From Thalassospira sp. HF15 (GTDB lineage Bacteria > Pseudomonadota > Alphaproteobacteria > Rhodospirillales > Thalassospiraceae): a DNA stretch of 64,000 nucleotides. How positions within the stretch are numbered: position 1 is the stretch's first letter; each line of letters starts with the position of its first letter. Location: the NCBI RefSeq assembly GCF_011806525.1, contig NZ_JAAVKI010000002.1:310001-374000 (forward strand), in the 5' to 3' direction. A program made the translations under genes and the position numbers. Of the stretch, positions 53,880 through 63,424 are shown in pieces. A model generated the notes under the pieces. The model worked only from the letters and a program-made list of their open reading frames with translations, made no database searches and was not told where the DNA came from.

Positions 53880-54656
53880 CTAAGGCATTAACTGGCCGCC
53901 ATTGACCTCGATGATCTGGCCGGTGATGTAGCCCGCCATAACGTTCGAGGCGAGAAACAGGAACGCCCCGACACATTCATCGGGGCGACCCACGCGGCCC
54001 ATCGGTACTGTTGCACTTTGCGCGGCAAGAACATCAGGCGGTGTATAGCGGTCGTGAAACGGCGTCTGGATCAGACCCGGCGAAACGGCATTCACGCGAA
54101 TGCCGTCTGCGACAAATTCCTTGGCCTGTCCGCGTGTCAGGCTGCTGACAAAGGACTTGGCCGCAGCATACAGCACAGCACCACCGCCGCCACCATTGCG
54201 CGCGGCAATCGATGTCGTGTTCACCACAAAGCCGTTTTCTGCCGCTTTGAGGTACGGATACGCCGCAACAGTGGCTTCCCAGACCGATTTGCCATTCAGG
54301 GCAAAGACACGGTCAAGATGATCAGCCTCGACCTCGGTCGTCGGCACACGCCCAAGCATGCCACCGGCATTGTTGATCAGGCCATCCAGCCCGCCCAGCA
54401 TCCGGGCGGCTTCCCTGACAACATTCGCAGGCGTGCCCGATACACTCATATCGCCCTGAACCACGAAGACATGCTCGGGAAACTCTGCCTGAAGGGCAAG
54501 TGCTGCATCACGGCTTTCATTATAGTGAAGCGCGACCTTGGCACGCTGTGCGGCAAATCCCCTGACAATCTCGGCCCCGATCCCGGTGGATCCACCGGTG
54601 ACCAAAACACGGCGCGACATCAGGTCTGGAATCCTGATTGCCTGAATATCACTCAT
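53880..54656 (-). CDS. SDR family oxidoreductase
   Basis: This 258-residue classical SDR enzyme has TGGSTGIG at 20-27, NNAGG, the catalytic Ser in NTTSIAARNG and YAAAK as the YxxxK motif. GYITGQIIEVNGGQLMP closes the protein. ATG 54656 has GGAGGA five bases upstream; a longer reading adds 30 residues with no family match. It heads the SDR-AKR operon, divergent from a LysR gene. Confidence 0.92.
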   Translation of the reverse strand: MSDIQAIRIPDLMSRRVLVTGGSTGIGAEIVRGFAAQRAKVALHYNESRDAALALQAEFPEHVFVVQGDMSVSGTPANVVREAARMLGGLDGLINNAGGMLGRVPTTEVEADHLDRVFALNGKSVWEATVAAYPYLKAAENGFVVNTTSIAARNGGGGGAVLYAAAKSFVSSLTRGQAKEFVADGIRVNAVSPGLIQTPFHDRYTPPDVLAAQSATVPMGRVGRPDECVGAFLFLASNVMAGYITGQIIEVNGGQLMP

Positions 54657-54782
54657 CGCATTCCTCCGGCTGAATTGTCTGACTTGGGTTAGGGTCCTGG
54701 CCCTGAGATTACTTGTTGCACGGCCCGGCGTGGTGTGGTTTTTCATGAACTGGAATCATCCACAAAGTGAATAGAGTTCAAC

Positions 54783-55697
54783 TTGACTGGAATCGACCGC
54801 GCAGAGTTTGCCGACCTACGCCTGTTCCTGGCGATTGTCCGCCGCCAGAGCTTCAAGGCGGCGGCCATTGAGTTCGGGCTTTCGCCGTCGGCCGCCAGTC
54901 ATGCGATCCGTCGTCTGGAAAGCCGCCTTGGGGTCAAGCTGATCAATCGCACCACGCGGGCGATCGTGGCAACCGAACTGGGCCAGGACCTTGCCACCAA
55001 GCTTGCCGAGGGCTTTGACAAACTCGATGAAGCCCTGCAGACGCTGGATGCCCCCGGTGCTGCCAGCTTTGGCGAGGTCCGCATCAACGCCTTTTCTGAT
55101 GCAGCACACCTTCTCATCGCCCCTGCACTGCCAGAATTTGCCAAGACCTTTCCCGATGTCAGCCTGAGCATTATTGTTGAAAACCGGCCAATTGATATCG
55201 TCGCAGAAGGATATGATGCCGGTATTCGCTACGGGCATCTGGTCCCTGAAGACATGGTTGCCGTCGCACTAAGCGGACCGCAGCGCTGGGTCGTCGCCGG
55301 TGCACCGGATTATCTTGCACAGCACGGAAAACCCGATACCCCCGAAGACCTGCGCAATCACACATGCCTGCAACTTCTTCTCGGCGATAATTCGCCTTTT
55401 CCATGGGAACTTGGCACCGGGCCGGATCAGAAAAGCTATCGCGTGCCCGGCCACATCACCATTCAGGACACAGCAACCACGATCTCGGCCACCAAGGCCG
55501 GGCTTGGACTGGCATATTTGCTGGAATCGCGTATTGCCGATGAGCTTGCCAGCGGACAGCTTGAAATCGTGCTGGAAGACTATGCATCATCTGATGATCC
55601 CTTCCATATGTATTACAGCAGCCGCCACAACAATCATCCGGGCTTGCGCGGCCTGATCAACATCATCCGCAAACAGAACGGCCTGTCGCGCATATGA
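54783..55697 (+). CDS. LysR family transcriptional regulator
   Basis: This 304-residue regulator has an HTH at about 9-66 (FLAIVRRQSFKAAAIEFGLSPSAASHAIRRLESRLG) and a type-2 binding domain. The start is TTG at 54783, with only a weak purine stretch upstream. It diverges from the SDR-AKR operon across 126 bases and probably regulates it. Confidence 0.9.
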   Translation: MTGIDRAEFADLRLFLAIVRRQSFKAAAIEFGLSPSAASHAIRRLESRLGVKLINRTTRAIVATELGQDLATKLAEGFDKLDEALQTLDAPGAASFGEVRINAFSDAAHLLIAPALPEFAKTFPDVSLSIIVENRPIDIVAEGYDAGIRYGHLVPEDMVAVALSGPQRWVVAGAPDYLAQHGKPDTPEDLRNHTCLQLLLGDNSPFPWELGTGPDQKSYRVPGHITIQDTATTISATKAGLGLAYLLESRIADELASGQLEIVLEDYASSDDPFHMYYSSRHNNHPGLRGLINIIRKQNGLSRI

Positions 55698-55858
55698 TCC
55701 CGGATCAGATCCCGAGTGCCGGCAATGACGGTATTTCTTCGCCGCCACTGCTGCCGAGGATCTGGGTGAGACGGCCCTGATGCCCTCCCATGTTGGCAAA
55801 CTCAACATTTCCAACCCTTCGTGGAAAGAATCTGGCGTTGCCTTCGGGCTTGATTGCC

Positions 55859-56446
55859 TCAGGCGGCAACGAACAGTTTCACGGCCATTGCCTTGGCGTG
55901 ATCAACGAACTGGCGCTGCGACCAGCCACAGGTCTGCGTCAACTGCTCCCACGTCTGCACGGATAGCAGCGACGATAAAAGATCGGTGGCCTCGGTCGCG
56001 CTATAATCGGCGGACAAATCGCCATCTCCTTCCAGCGCCCGTATTGCGGCTTCAAACCCTTGTCGCAAGCCGCGCATGCGGTCCGCCCAGGCCAGCTTGG
56101 CCGCATCGTCACTGTCCTGCATCGCAATCAGGGCGCGGGCAACCCCGTGAATTTCGGGGATGTAATTTCCCCATGCCTCAACAAAGGCGGCCAGCCTTTC
56201 GACACCCGTATTTGCGGTGCGACTGGCCCGTAGGCGGGCATCGACATCCTTGACCTCATCGACATGGCGCGTGGTCGCCACCAGGAGTTCGGCACGCGTC
56301 GGAAAGTGCAGATAGACCGCCTGACGGCTGATTCCTGCGGCTTTGGCGATGTCGCTCATACGGACTTCTTTGCCCTGATGGGCTTCAAGAAGCTCCCAGG
56401 CAGCGTTGAGGATGCGGGTTCTGGTTTCGGCGTTATCTCTTGACAT
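55859..56446 (-). CDS. TetR family transcriptional regulator
   Basis: This 195-residue repressor has a TetR HTH at about 8-54 (TRTRILNAAWELLEAHQGKEVRMSDIAKAAGISRQAVYLHF) and a ligand-binding C-terminal domain. The ATG at 56446 lacks a ribosome binding site. A promoter fit (TTGACA, 17 bases, TACTTT) puts the start point at or next to the ATG, so the mRNA may be leaderless. Palindromic TTGAC-N5-GTCAA operators lie between it and a divergent membrane-protein gene, and a third imperfect copy covers its own start codon. Confidence 0.9.
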   Translation of the reverse strand: MSRDNAETRTRILNAAWELLEAHQGKEVRMSDIAKAAGISRQAVYLHFPTRAELLVATTRHVDEVKDVDARLRASRTANTGVERLAAFVEAWGNYIPEIHGVARALIAMQDSDDAAKLAWADRMRGLRQGFEAAIRALEGDGDLSADYSATEATDLLSSLLSVQTWEQLTQTCGWSQRQFVDHAKAMAVKLFVAA

Positions 56447-56495
56447 GATGTAAAGTAACCTGTACTTGACACCATGTCAATTGACACGGCGTCAA
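56440..56495. promoter_or_regulatory. TetR operator cluster
   Basis: Two perfect palindromes of the form TTGAC-N5-GTCAA stand back to back (56466-56480 and 56481-56495). A third, with one mismatch (TTGAC-N5-GTAAA), covers the tetR start at 56440-56454. An isolated TTGAC half-site follows at 56497-56501. A predicted tetR promoter (-35 at 56480-56475, -10 at 56457-56452) lies within the cluster. Confidence 0.75.
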
Positions 56496-56532
56496 GTTGA
56501 CAACGCCAAACGCTCTCACGTCGGAGGTCAGG

Positions 56533-56964
56533 ATGAATACGAATTCGCAACGAAATGATATGCCGTCCCGCGCCACACGGGTCCTGTTGGCCGTGTCCGG
56601 TGCCATTGCGGTCATTATCGGAGGCGGGCTTACGTTTGTACCCGCACAGTTTCAGGCATCTGCAGGGGTCGTCCTCGGCCCTGATATCAACCTGCTGAGC
56701 GAGGTTCGCGCGCCGTGCGGCTTTCTTCTGGCTGCGGGCATCATGATCCTGCTTGGCGCTTTCCGACGCCAGATGGTGCAGCTGTCTCTCATGCTCGCAA
56801 GCCTGCTCTATCTTTCTTACGCTGCTGCACGTCTTGTCGGCATCATGATGGACGGCATGCCAAACAGCGCCATTCTCACCGCCCTTGGCGTTGAAGTCGT
56901 CCTTGGATGTCTCTGCCTGGCCGTACTGGCGAACACGCGTCGCCGGGTCCTTGCTCCGGCCTGA
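56533..56964 (+). CDS. DUF4345-like membrane protein
   Basis: This is a 143-residue protein with about four membrane helices (from about 18, 58, 85 and 112), matching DUF4345 in length and in FVPAQFQASAGVVLGPD and SEVRAPCGFLLAAGI. GGAGG stands five bases before ATG 56533. It is divergent from the tetR gene and probably repressed by it. Function unknown. Confidence 0.8.
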   Translation: MNTNSQRNDMPSRATRVLLAVSGAIAVIIGGGLTFVPAQFQASAGVVLGPDINLLSEVRAPCGFLLAAGIMILLGAFRRQMVQLSLMLASLLYLSYAAARLVGIMMDGMPNSAILTALGVEVVLGCLCLAVLANTRRRVLAPA

Positions 56965-56966
56965 GC

Positions 56967-58478
56967 CTAACGGCGATAAACCATCTGTCGGTAATTCAGG
57001 GCCTCGGCAATATGAATGCGTTTGACCGCGCTACTTCCCGCCAGATCGGCAATCGTGCGCGCGACCCGCAGAATCCGGTGGTACCCGCGGGCTGACAGCT
57101 TCATCTGACGTGCTGCATCCTGCAGCAATCCGCGCCCGTCAGGTTCAAGGGCAGCTGCCTCTTGCAGGACTTCACCATCGGCCAGTGCATTGGTTGATAT
57201 GTTTTCGTTTTTATATCGCAACATTTGCAACTCGCGGGCCAGAAACACCCGTTCGCGCACCGCCTGACTGGTTTCACCCTTGCTGGGTAAATCAAGGTCT
57301 TCGGGCTTGACCGCCGGCACTTCGATCTGGATGTCAAACCGGTCCAGAAGCGGCCCCGAAAGCCGTGCCTGATATTCCTCGCCGCATCTGGGCGCGCGGG
57401 TACAGGCCAGCTCGTTATCCCCCAGATAGCCACACCGGCACGGGTTCATCGCTGCAACCAGTTGTACGCGTGCCGGATAGGTCACATGCGCATTGGCCCG
57501 CGCGACCGATACCTGCCCGGTTTCCAAGGGTTGGCGCAGCGCATCAAGCACATTGCGCTGAAATTCCGGCAATTCATCCAAAAACAAGACGCCATTATGG
57601 GCCAGCGATATCTCACCCGGCCTGACCCGATGACCACCGCCAACAAGGGCTGGCATCGAGGCTGAGTGATGCGGTTGCCGGAACGGGCGCGTTCGGATCA
57701 ACCCGCCTTCGGGTAGCATTCCGGATACGGAATGAATGACCGTGGTTTCCAGTGCCTGTCTGGCATCAAGATCGGGCAAAATGCCCGGCAAACGCGCGGC
57801 CAGCATGGATTTCCCCGATCCTGGCGGCCCGGACATCAGCAGGTTATGTCCGCCAGCAGCCGCAATCTCCAGCGCGCGCTTGGCACTTTCCTGCCCCTTG
57901 ATATCGCGCAGATCGCCGTGGAAATCATTGATCTCGTCCGCGTCACGCCGGACCGGGCGCGGCAGAATTTGCGTGCCTTTGAAATGATTGATCAGGGTCA
58001 CCAGGCTGGGGGCGGCGAGGATTTCCAAATCACCGGCCCAAAGGGCCTCCGCCCCATTGGCCTCGGGGCAAATAACACCGCATTCCTGCATCCCGGCTTC
58101 CATCGCGGCAGGCAACACCCCGCCCACCTTGGTGATACTGCCATCAAGCCCCAACTCACCGAGTACGAGAAACCGCTCGATATCGTCATGGCCGATGACA
58201 TCCATCTCGACCAGAATACCCAGCGCAATCGGCAGATCGAAATGCGATCCTTCCTTGAGCAAATCCGCCGGGGCCAGATTAATCGTGATCCGCTTGGGCG
58301 GCAGGGCCAACCCCATGGCTGAAAGCGCGGAACGCACCCGTTCACGCGCCTCGGACACTGCCTTGTCGGGAAGCCCCACCACGGTAAAGGCCGGCAGGCC
58401 ACTTGCCATCTGCACCTGAACATCGACCGGTATGGTTTCAATCCCGGCAAAGGCAACCGTCATCACCCGCGCTGTCAT
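56967..58478 (-). CDS. comM: YifB/ComM family AAA+ ATPase
   Basis: This 503-residue Mg-chelatase-like AAA+ protein helps branch migration during natural transformation in some bacteria. The N-terminal lon-like domain (about 1-165) is followed by the ATPase with Walker A GPPGSGKS at 217-224, LFLDELPEF as Walker B, and the cysteine segment NPCRCGYLGDNELACTRAPRC. ATG 58478 gives the family start; a TTG at 58490 adds four residues. It is convergent with the DUF4345 gene, two bases apart. Confidence 0.94.
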   Translation of the reverse strand: MTARVMTVAFAGIETIPVDVQVQMASGLPAFTVVGLPDKAVSEARERVRSALSAMGLALPPKRITINLAPADLLKEGSHFDLPIALGILVEMDVIGHDDIERFLVLGELGLDGSITKVGGVLPAAMEAGMQECGVICPEANGAEALWAGDLEILAAPSLVTLINHFKGTQILPRPVRRDADEINDFHGDLRDIKGQESAKRALEIAAAGGHNLLMSGPPGSGKSMLAARLPGILPDLDARQALETTVIHSVSGMLPEGGLIRTRPFRQPHHSASMPALVGGGHRVRPGEISLAHNGVLFLDELPEFQRNVLDALRQPLETGQVSVARANAHVTYPARVQLVAAMNPCRCGYLGDNELACTRAPRCGEEYQARLSGPLLDRFDIQIEVPAVKPEDLDLPSKGETSQAVRERVFLARELQMLRYKNENISTNALADGEVLQEAAALEPDGRGLLQDAARQMKLSARGYHRILRVARTIADLAGSSAVKRIHIAEALNYRQMVYRR

Positions 58479-58583
58479 AGACCCCCGCAAACAAAACCAA
58501 TGGTTGTTTATCTTGGCCGCTTACGAAGATTTTCGCAACGCATGGTTTAATATCAGGGGATTAGGGATGCGGATTCCGACCCG

Positions 58584-59066
58584 TCAGGATGTTAGAACGC
58601 GAAAGCGCGAAAATATTTCGTTTTCGTAATTAACAGTTCTCTCAAAGACCGCGCCGATCCGCCTCAGTGCCGCAAGCTTGGTGCGGGTGGGCGGCAACAG
58701 GAAGGTAACGGACGCAATACGGGGATCACATCGGGCGAAATCAAGCGCCTTGCGGGTAATCGCCATGCCAAGCCCGAAGCATTCCGGGCGCAGCACCAGC
58801 CCATAATCCCAGTCATCGCCTTCCTTTTGAAATCCACCCCAGCCGACATATTCCCGATCATGGAAAATCGCCCAGTGCCCCAGACCATCCCGCTGCCAAC
58901 AGGCTTGCTTGGCAGCAACAAAACGATCGGCATCCGCCCGATCCCAGGGATGGCTGAGCAACGGCATATGTTGCACCATGCGCGGATCAGACATATGGGC
59001 AATCAGGGTCGCAGGTGCGATATCATCAAGCTGACCAAACGAAATTGCATCGTCTATGGGTTTCAT
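58584..59066 (-). CDS. GNAT family N-acetyltransferase (RimJ/RimL type)
   Basis: This is a 160-residue acetyltransferase. GHWAIFHDREYVGWGGFQKEGDDWDYGLVLRPECFGLGMAITRKALDFA is the RimJ/RimL-like core and lacks a strict RxxGxG loop. Substrate unknown. Confidence 0.8.
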   Translation of the reverse strand: MKPIDDAISFGQLDDIAPATLIAHMSDPRMVQHMPLLSHPWDRADADRFVAAKQACWQRDGLGHWAIFHDREYVGWGGFQKEGDDWDYGLVLRPECFGLGMAITRKALDFARCDPRIASVTFLLPPTRTKLAALRRIGAVFERTVNYENEIFSRFRVLTS

Positions 59067-59090
59067 CGGGGCAAAACCATCTGGTGTAAT

Positions 59091-59124
59091 AAAAAAGGCG
59101 CAAGAACCATCGGTTCATAGCGCC
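59091..59124 (-). terminator. terminator after the 78-residue protein gene
   Basis: GGCGC (59097-59101) pairs with GCGCC (59120-59124), with an inner GAACC/GGTTC helix. TTTTTT follows on the minus strand. It supports transcription of the small upstream gene. Confidence 0.75.
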
Positions 59125-59186
59125 CTTCATCACCGACTTTGTCAATTAAGCACACCGGCTGCACCCATCACATTTGCGATAGCGGT

Positions 59187-59423
59187 TTAGTCCGAAGACC
59201 CGGTATCGCTTTCACGTGGCGGCAGAAATTCCTTGCGGCACGGCACGGCAACCTCATCAACCACGGTCCAGCCGAAATTGCGGAACTTGCCGAAGCTCGC
59301 CTTTTTCATGGTGATGCCACTTTCCTTGTGCTTGCGCACTTCGCCTGGATCTTCGCCCTCGATCCGTTCGGCGCGCGCCCACGCACGTTCGCGCATCGCT
59401 TTGGTGATGGTTGGTTCGGTCAT
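59187..59423 (-). CDS. hypothetical 78-residue protein
   Basis: This is a small, charged cytosolic protein (KAMRERAWARAERIEGEDP; KKASFGKFRNFGWTVVDEV). I recognise no domain. A clean terminator lies about 60 bases past its stop and the GST gene ends upstream, so it is probably a true gene. Ribosome binding is weak. Confidence 0.6.
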   Translation of the reverse strand: MTEPTITKAMRERAWARAERIEGEDPGEVRKHKESGITMKKASFGKFRNFGWTVVDEVAVPCRKEFLPPRESDTGSSD

Positions 59424-59507
59424 GTCTGGCTTTCGCAGTTCAATCAGTAAAAAGGCGCGATAGCACGTCTGACGACGTTTGTCGCACCTAATCGACGGGC
59501 TGACTGA

Positions 59508-60137
59508 TCAGTCATCATCATGGGGCAGGTGGAAGGTGGTCTCGGTAAAGCATTCGCGTTCGGACATGATCGCCATCCAGTCACGTACGCGCACCGGAAT
59601 ATCAAACCGGCGGTCCGGCCAGCGGAAATCAATATAATAAAGCGCCACCAGAACCGACCAGGTGCCAAGATGGGGATCCTCGGTCCGCAGGCTCGGCAGA
59701 CCTTCAAGAATGGCTTCGATGCCAGAGGTAATGGCTTGTGCCTGTCGTTCCATTACGTTTTCGCAACGTTCACTCTCTTCACGATTTGAATCGGCATACA
59801 GGCGCGCGGTCGCCACCATCATGCCATCCGCCAGGCCCTGCCATTTAAGAGCACTCAGGCGGCCTGGACCGCTTTCGGGGATGACGCCTTCGGAAATGCC
59901 CTGGGATTTGGCAAGCTGATCGAGATAGTCACAGATCACAGCAGATTCAAAAACCGCCATGCCGTCTTCAAGAATCAGGGTCGGGACTTTCGATAGTGGA
60001 TTGTGAGCCCGCAGCGCTTCATCCGTCCAGGGATCAATCAGAATCTCGTTGATCTGTTTTTCCAGACCAAGTTCACGCAAGATAACCCGCACCTTGCGCG
60101 AAAAGGGTGAAGTTGGCGCGTAATAAAGCTGCATCAT
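59508..60137 (-). CDS. glutathione S-transferase family protein
   Basis: This 209-residue protein has the thioredoxin-fold GST N-domain (MQLYYAPTSPFSRKVRVILRELG, with Ser11 as possible catalytic residue), VPTLILEDGMAVFESAVICDYLD for glutathione binding, and a helical C-domain. The glutathione synthetase gene lies 2 kb away, though not in an operon with it. Substrate unknown. Confidence 0.9.
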   Translation of the reverse strand: MMQLYYAPTSPFSRKVRVILRELGLEKQINEILIDPWTDEALRAHNPLSKVPTLILEDGMAVFESAVICDYLDQLAKSQGISEGVIPESGPGRLSALKWQGLADGMMVATARLYADSNREESERCENVMERQAQAITSGIEAILEGLPSLRTEDPHLGTWSVLVALYYIDFRWPDRRFDIPVRVRDWMAIMSERECFTETTFHLPHDDD

Positions 60138-60188
60138 AATCCAAAGCCCCTTGCCATCAGCACATATCCCGTTGGCACATGAACGCCG

Positions 60189-61646
60189 TCAAACACGTAA
60201 ATCCGGCGTCCAGCCGATATCCTCGAGATGCCATTTGGCATGCCAGTTGGTGTCGCTGCGTAACAGTGTAAGGTAATTTCGCGCCGCACAATAGGTACCT
60301 TTGCGTTCCGGCAGCGGTTTTAACTTTGTCGGCCGATCCGGAAGCGGATTGTCGCCAATCCATGCCAAAAGGCCCAAGCCCCGTGCAAAGGCCTTTGGCG
60401 GAGCGGTGTGCGAAATACCCGATGCCACCAGCTGATGGATGGTTTTCCCCCTGGTTTCAAAGGTTCCGCGGGTGGCAACATGGATTTCGCCAGACAGCAG
60501 GGTGATCTCGTGGTCATGCTCGTTGGCGATCGCTTCGATCAGTTCAAGGAAGCGGCACCATTCGCGCCGGTGCCAGCGGCTTTGCCACTGATCACGCAGG
60601 TCATCCTCGTATTTCTGCGCCTTGGGCAAAAGGTGCATCATCATCTCGACCAATGACAATCTGGGCCCGATTACCGGCACGCTCGACATCAGTAAAATAC
60701 GATTGCCATCGGGCACGGACTCCAGACATTGCGGCAAATCCCGCCAGCCATGCTCCCCCATCACCGCATTCGGGGTACGTTCGGATCGCAGATCGGGCGC
60801 GATGATGCTGACACCGGGGAAATCAGTCCGCCAGGCAAGGCTTTTGCCATCGCGATCCAGCACCATGTCAGGCAGATCCCCCGGCGCACAGCACAGCTGC
60901 ATCAGGCAAAAGGCCTCGCGCGCGCAGTCAAACATGCCCTTGGCCACCGCTGTTCCCTGAAACCACTTCTTGTGACTGCCCCAGCCATCAAAGATGTCGT
61001 GGTCATCCCACATCATCAGCGACGGCACACGTGCCAGCATGTGGCCGATTTGCGGCTGGCCATAGATCGCCAGATAGTGATCAAGATAGAATTTCAGAAC
61101 CGCGTCACGCATGACATCGGAAAAGGCGGTTGCCATGCGTTCCCGCCGTCCGGCCTTGTCCCACTTGATGATATCAGGATGGCATTCCCATACCCCATCG
61201 GCATAGATCTGATCGCCACCATGCAGCAGCAGGGAAAACGGCTGTTTGGCATGTTCCCGGCCCAGATCGGTCCACAGCGCATTGCGGTCTTCAAGCGGCC
61301 GGTCCAGATCGCCGTCTTCCTGACCATTGCACGAGACAAACCCGATGCGGAGATCTTTGCTCAGATCGGTGCAAACGTCATATGTTTCGGTTCCGAAACT
61401 ATAACTGGATGTCGTGTTTGCCGGCAGATCAAAGTCAAACCGCCAATAGGTCCGACCGAACAGGTTTGCCAGTTTCACCGGCGCAATGACGTCACTGCCA
61501 TGCGCCCGCAGCTCCGGGATTTCAACATCCTCATCGGCAACCACAAGGGCGGCGAGCTTTGCTGTTTCTGCATCCGCGCCCCGGGCAAACAGGTATGGTC
61601 CGAAAAGATCCTGGTCAGTGATTGTTTTCGCCTGGGTGATGGTCAT
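60189..61646 (-). CDS. PhoD-like (alkaline phosphatase D) metallophosphatase
   Basis: This 485-residue protein has a PhoD-like metallophosphatase core: SLLLHGGDQIYADG, MMWDDHDIFDGWGS and LLSGEIHVATRG. Canonical PhoD has a twin-arginine signal peptide; none is seen here, so this one is probably cytosolic. It lies upstream of the GST gene on the same strand, about 50 bases apart. Substrate is unknown. Confidence 0.87.
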   Translation of the reverse strand: MTITQAKTITDQDLFGPYLFARGADAETAKLAALVVADEDVEIPELRAHGSDVIAPVKLANLFGRTYWRFDFDLPANTTSSYSFGTETYDVCTDLSKDLRIGFVSCNGQEDGDLDRPLEDRNALWTDLGREHAKQPFSLLLHGGDQIYADGVWECHPDIIKWDKAGRRERMATAFSDVMRDAVLKFYLDHYLAIYGQPQIGHMLARVPSLMMWDDHDIFDGWGSHKKWFQGTAVAKGMFDCAREAFCLMQLCCAPGDLPDMVLDRDGKSLAWRTDFPGVSIIAPDLRSERTPNAVMGEHGWRDLPQCLESVPDGNRILLMSSVPVIGPRLSLVEMMMHLLPKAQKYEDDLRDQWQSRWHRREWCRFLELIEAIANEHDHEITLLSGEIHVATRGTFETRGKTIHQLVASGISHTAPPKAFARGLGLLAWIGDNPLPDRPTKLKPLPERKGTYCAARNYLTLLRSDTNWHAKWHLEDIGWTPDLRV

Positions 61647-61859
61647 GCGCCTGTCATACCTGCCAATTTTGTCCTTAAATCATACGTTTGATCGCGGTTT
61701 TGGTTCCCTCAGGGTCATGACATGCGACCCATCCCGACGATTAAAAACAATTGGGTCGGGAATATCGAATAAAAACGACTTCCAAGGCGAGAGATTGATT
61801 AAATACCCGAATGCGTTAGTGTTTTCGGGTCTTAACACGCCACACACAGGAAAAGCCCC

Positions 61860-62153
61860 ATGACAACACAGCGCCCCAAAGCAATTCCCACCGTTCAGGT
61901 CGATGATGACACATTTCGGGTCACCGAATGGCATTTTCCGCCGGGATCGGAAACGGGTGATCATGTCCATGGCATGGATTACGTCGTCGTGCCGATGACC
62001 ACCGGAACCCTGACCATTGTTAACGATGACGGCACAACGTTTCCGTCGGAAATGACCGCCGGGAAATCCTATTCCCGCAAGACCGGCGTAGCGCATAACG
62101 TCATCAACGATAATGACTTCGCCATCACCTTTGTCGAGATCGAAGCCAAATAA
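61860..62153 (+). CDS. cupin domain protein
   Basis: This is a 97-residue single cupin. The first motif reads GDHVHGMDYVVVP, with two histidines, and the second is KTGVAHNVIN. It probably binds a metal. The function is unknown; small cupins of this type are often sugar or small-acid isomerases or stress proteins. AGGAAA precedes the ATG. Confidence 0.85.
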   Translation: MTTQRPKAIPTVQVDDDTFRVTEWHFPPGSETGDHVHGMDYVVVPMTTGTLTIVNDDGTTFPSEMTAGKSYSRKTGVAHNVINDNDFAITFVEIEAK

Positions 62154-62179
62154 GCCTCGCACACCAAGCAGGGTTAAAA

Positions 62180-62220
62180 GCAAAACGGGCAGGTGTTGAT
62201 CACCTGCCCGTTGTCATTTT
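62180..62220. terminator. bidirectional terminator between the cupin gene and gshB
   Basis: AACGGGCAGGTG (62184-62195) pairs with CACCTGCCCGTT (62201-62212). T-rich tails stand on both sides. The two genes are convergent. Confidence 0.8.
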
Positions 62221-62243
62221 CCGGCGCTTAGGTAAAGCACCGA

Positions 62244-63188
62244 CTAGCCAAGGCGTTTATCAATGGCGTCCCAGATCAGGCCTTCGAGCTTGGAACCATC
62301 AAAACGGTTGATCTCCTGAAGACCCGTAGGCGAGGTGACGTTGATTTCCGTCATGTAATCGCCAATCACGTCGATCCCGACAAAGATCAGATCGCGTTTC
62401 TTGAGCTCCGGGCCGATACGCTCGCAAATTTCGCGTTCGCGCGGGGTCAGCATCGATTTCTCGGCAACACCGCCGACATGCATGTTTGAACGCGCCTCAC
62501 CCTCGGCCGGAACGCGGTTGATTGCGCCAACCGGTTCGCCATCGACCAGAATGATGCGTTTGTCACCCTTGCGCACATCGGGCAGATAGGCCTGCACCAT
62601 CAGCGGTTCACGCGATTGGGCGGCAAACAGTTCAAGCAGGGAATTCAGGTTTTCATCACCGGGTTTGAGGTGGAAGACACCCGCCCCGCCATTGCCAAAC
62701 AGCGGCTTGACGATGATGTCCTTGTATTCCTCGCGGAAATCCTTGATGCGCGCGCCCGACCGGGTGATCAGGGTCGGCGGCATCAGATCGGGAAATTCGG
62801 TGACAAAGATCTTTTCCGGCGCATTGCGGACATGGCCCGGATGGTTAACCACAAAGGTTTCCGGGTGGATCGCCTCAAGCAAATGGGTCGCCGTGATGTA
62901 ATTCATGTCGAACGGCGGATCCTGACGCATCAGGATGACATCGGTTTCACGCGCCAGATCAATCACGCGCGGGGCCCCCAGATCATGGTGATTGCCATGC
63001 TCATACCGCAGCGTCATCGGACGGACTTCCGCCTTGATCCGACCGCGGTCATAGAACATGTCATCGGGATGATAATGCAAAAGTTCATATCCGCGCGCCT
63101 GGGCTTCAAGGCCCATGACAAAGGTGGAGTCCCCCTTGATGTCGATTGACTCAATCGGGTCCATCTGGATGGCGACGATACGGCTCAT
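62244..63188 (-). CDS. gshB: glutathione synthetase
   Basis: GshB joins gamma-glutamylcysteine and glycine with ATP to make glutathione. The 314-residue ATP-grasp enzyme has the N-domain [19 protein letters not shown], the ATP-grasp loops [12 protein letters not shown] and [19 protein letters not shown]. Length and motifs match E. coli GshB. It is convergent with the cupin gene and divergent from lolA. Confidence 0.96.
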   Translation of the reverse strand: MSRIVAIQMDPIESIDIKGDSTFVMGLEAQARGYELLHYHPDDMFYDRGRIKAEVRPMTLRYEHGNHHDLGAPRVIDLARETDVILMRQDPPFDMNYITATHLLEAIHPETFVVNHPGHVRNAPEKIFVTEFPDLMPPTLITRSGARIKDFREEYKDIIVKPLFGNGGAGVFHLKPGDENLNSLLELFAAQSREPLMVQAYLPDVRKGDKRIILVDGEPVGAINRVPAEGEARSNMHVGGVAEKSMLTPREREICERIGPELKKRDLIFVGIDVIGDYMTEINVTSPTGLQEINRFDGSKLEGLIWDAIDKRLG

Positions 63189-63424
63189 TATAAAGCGTTC
63201 TCCTTATAGACCGTCGATCAAGCCGTCTGTTTAATCCGCAAATATGGCCCAAACCGGCCAAATAAGGTCATTTGCGGGCATGGCTTGACCCGGCTGGCCT
63301 TCCCGGCCAAATGATGCGATATGTATTTCGCGTAATAGATGGCACGATTTTTATCATTCGCCATTCACCTTCTGCAATCGCGATGATTGCGATCAATAAA
63401 TTGTGACGATACCCGGTAAGGCAT

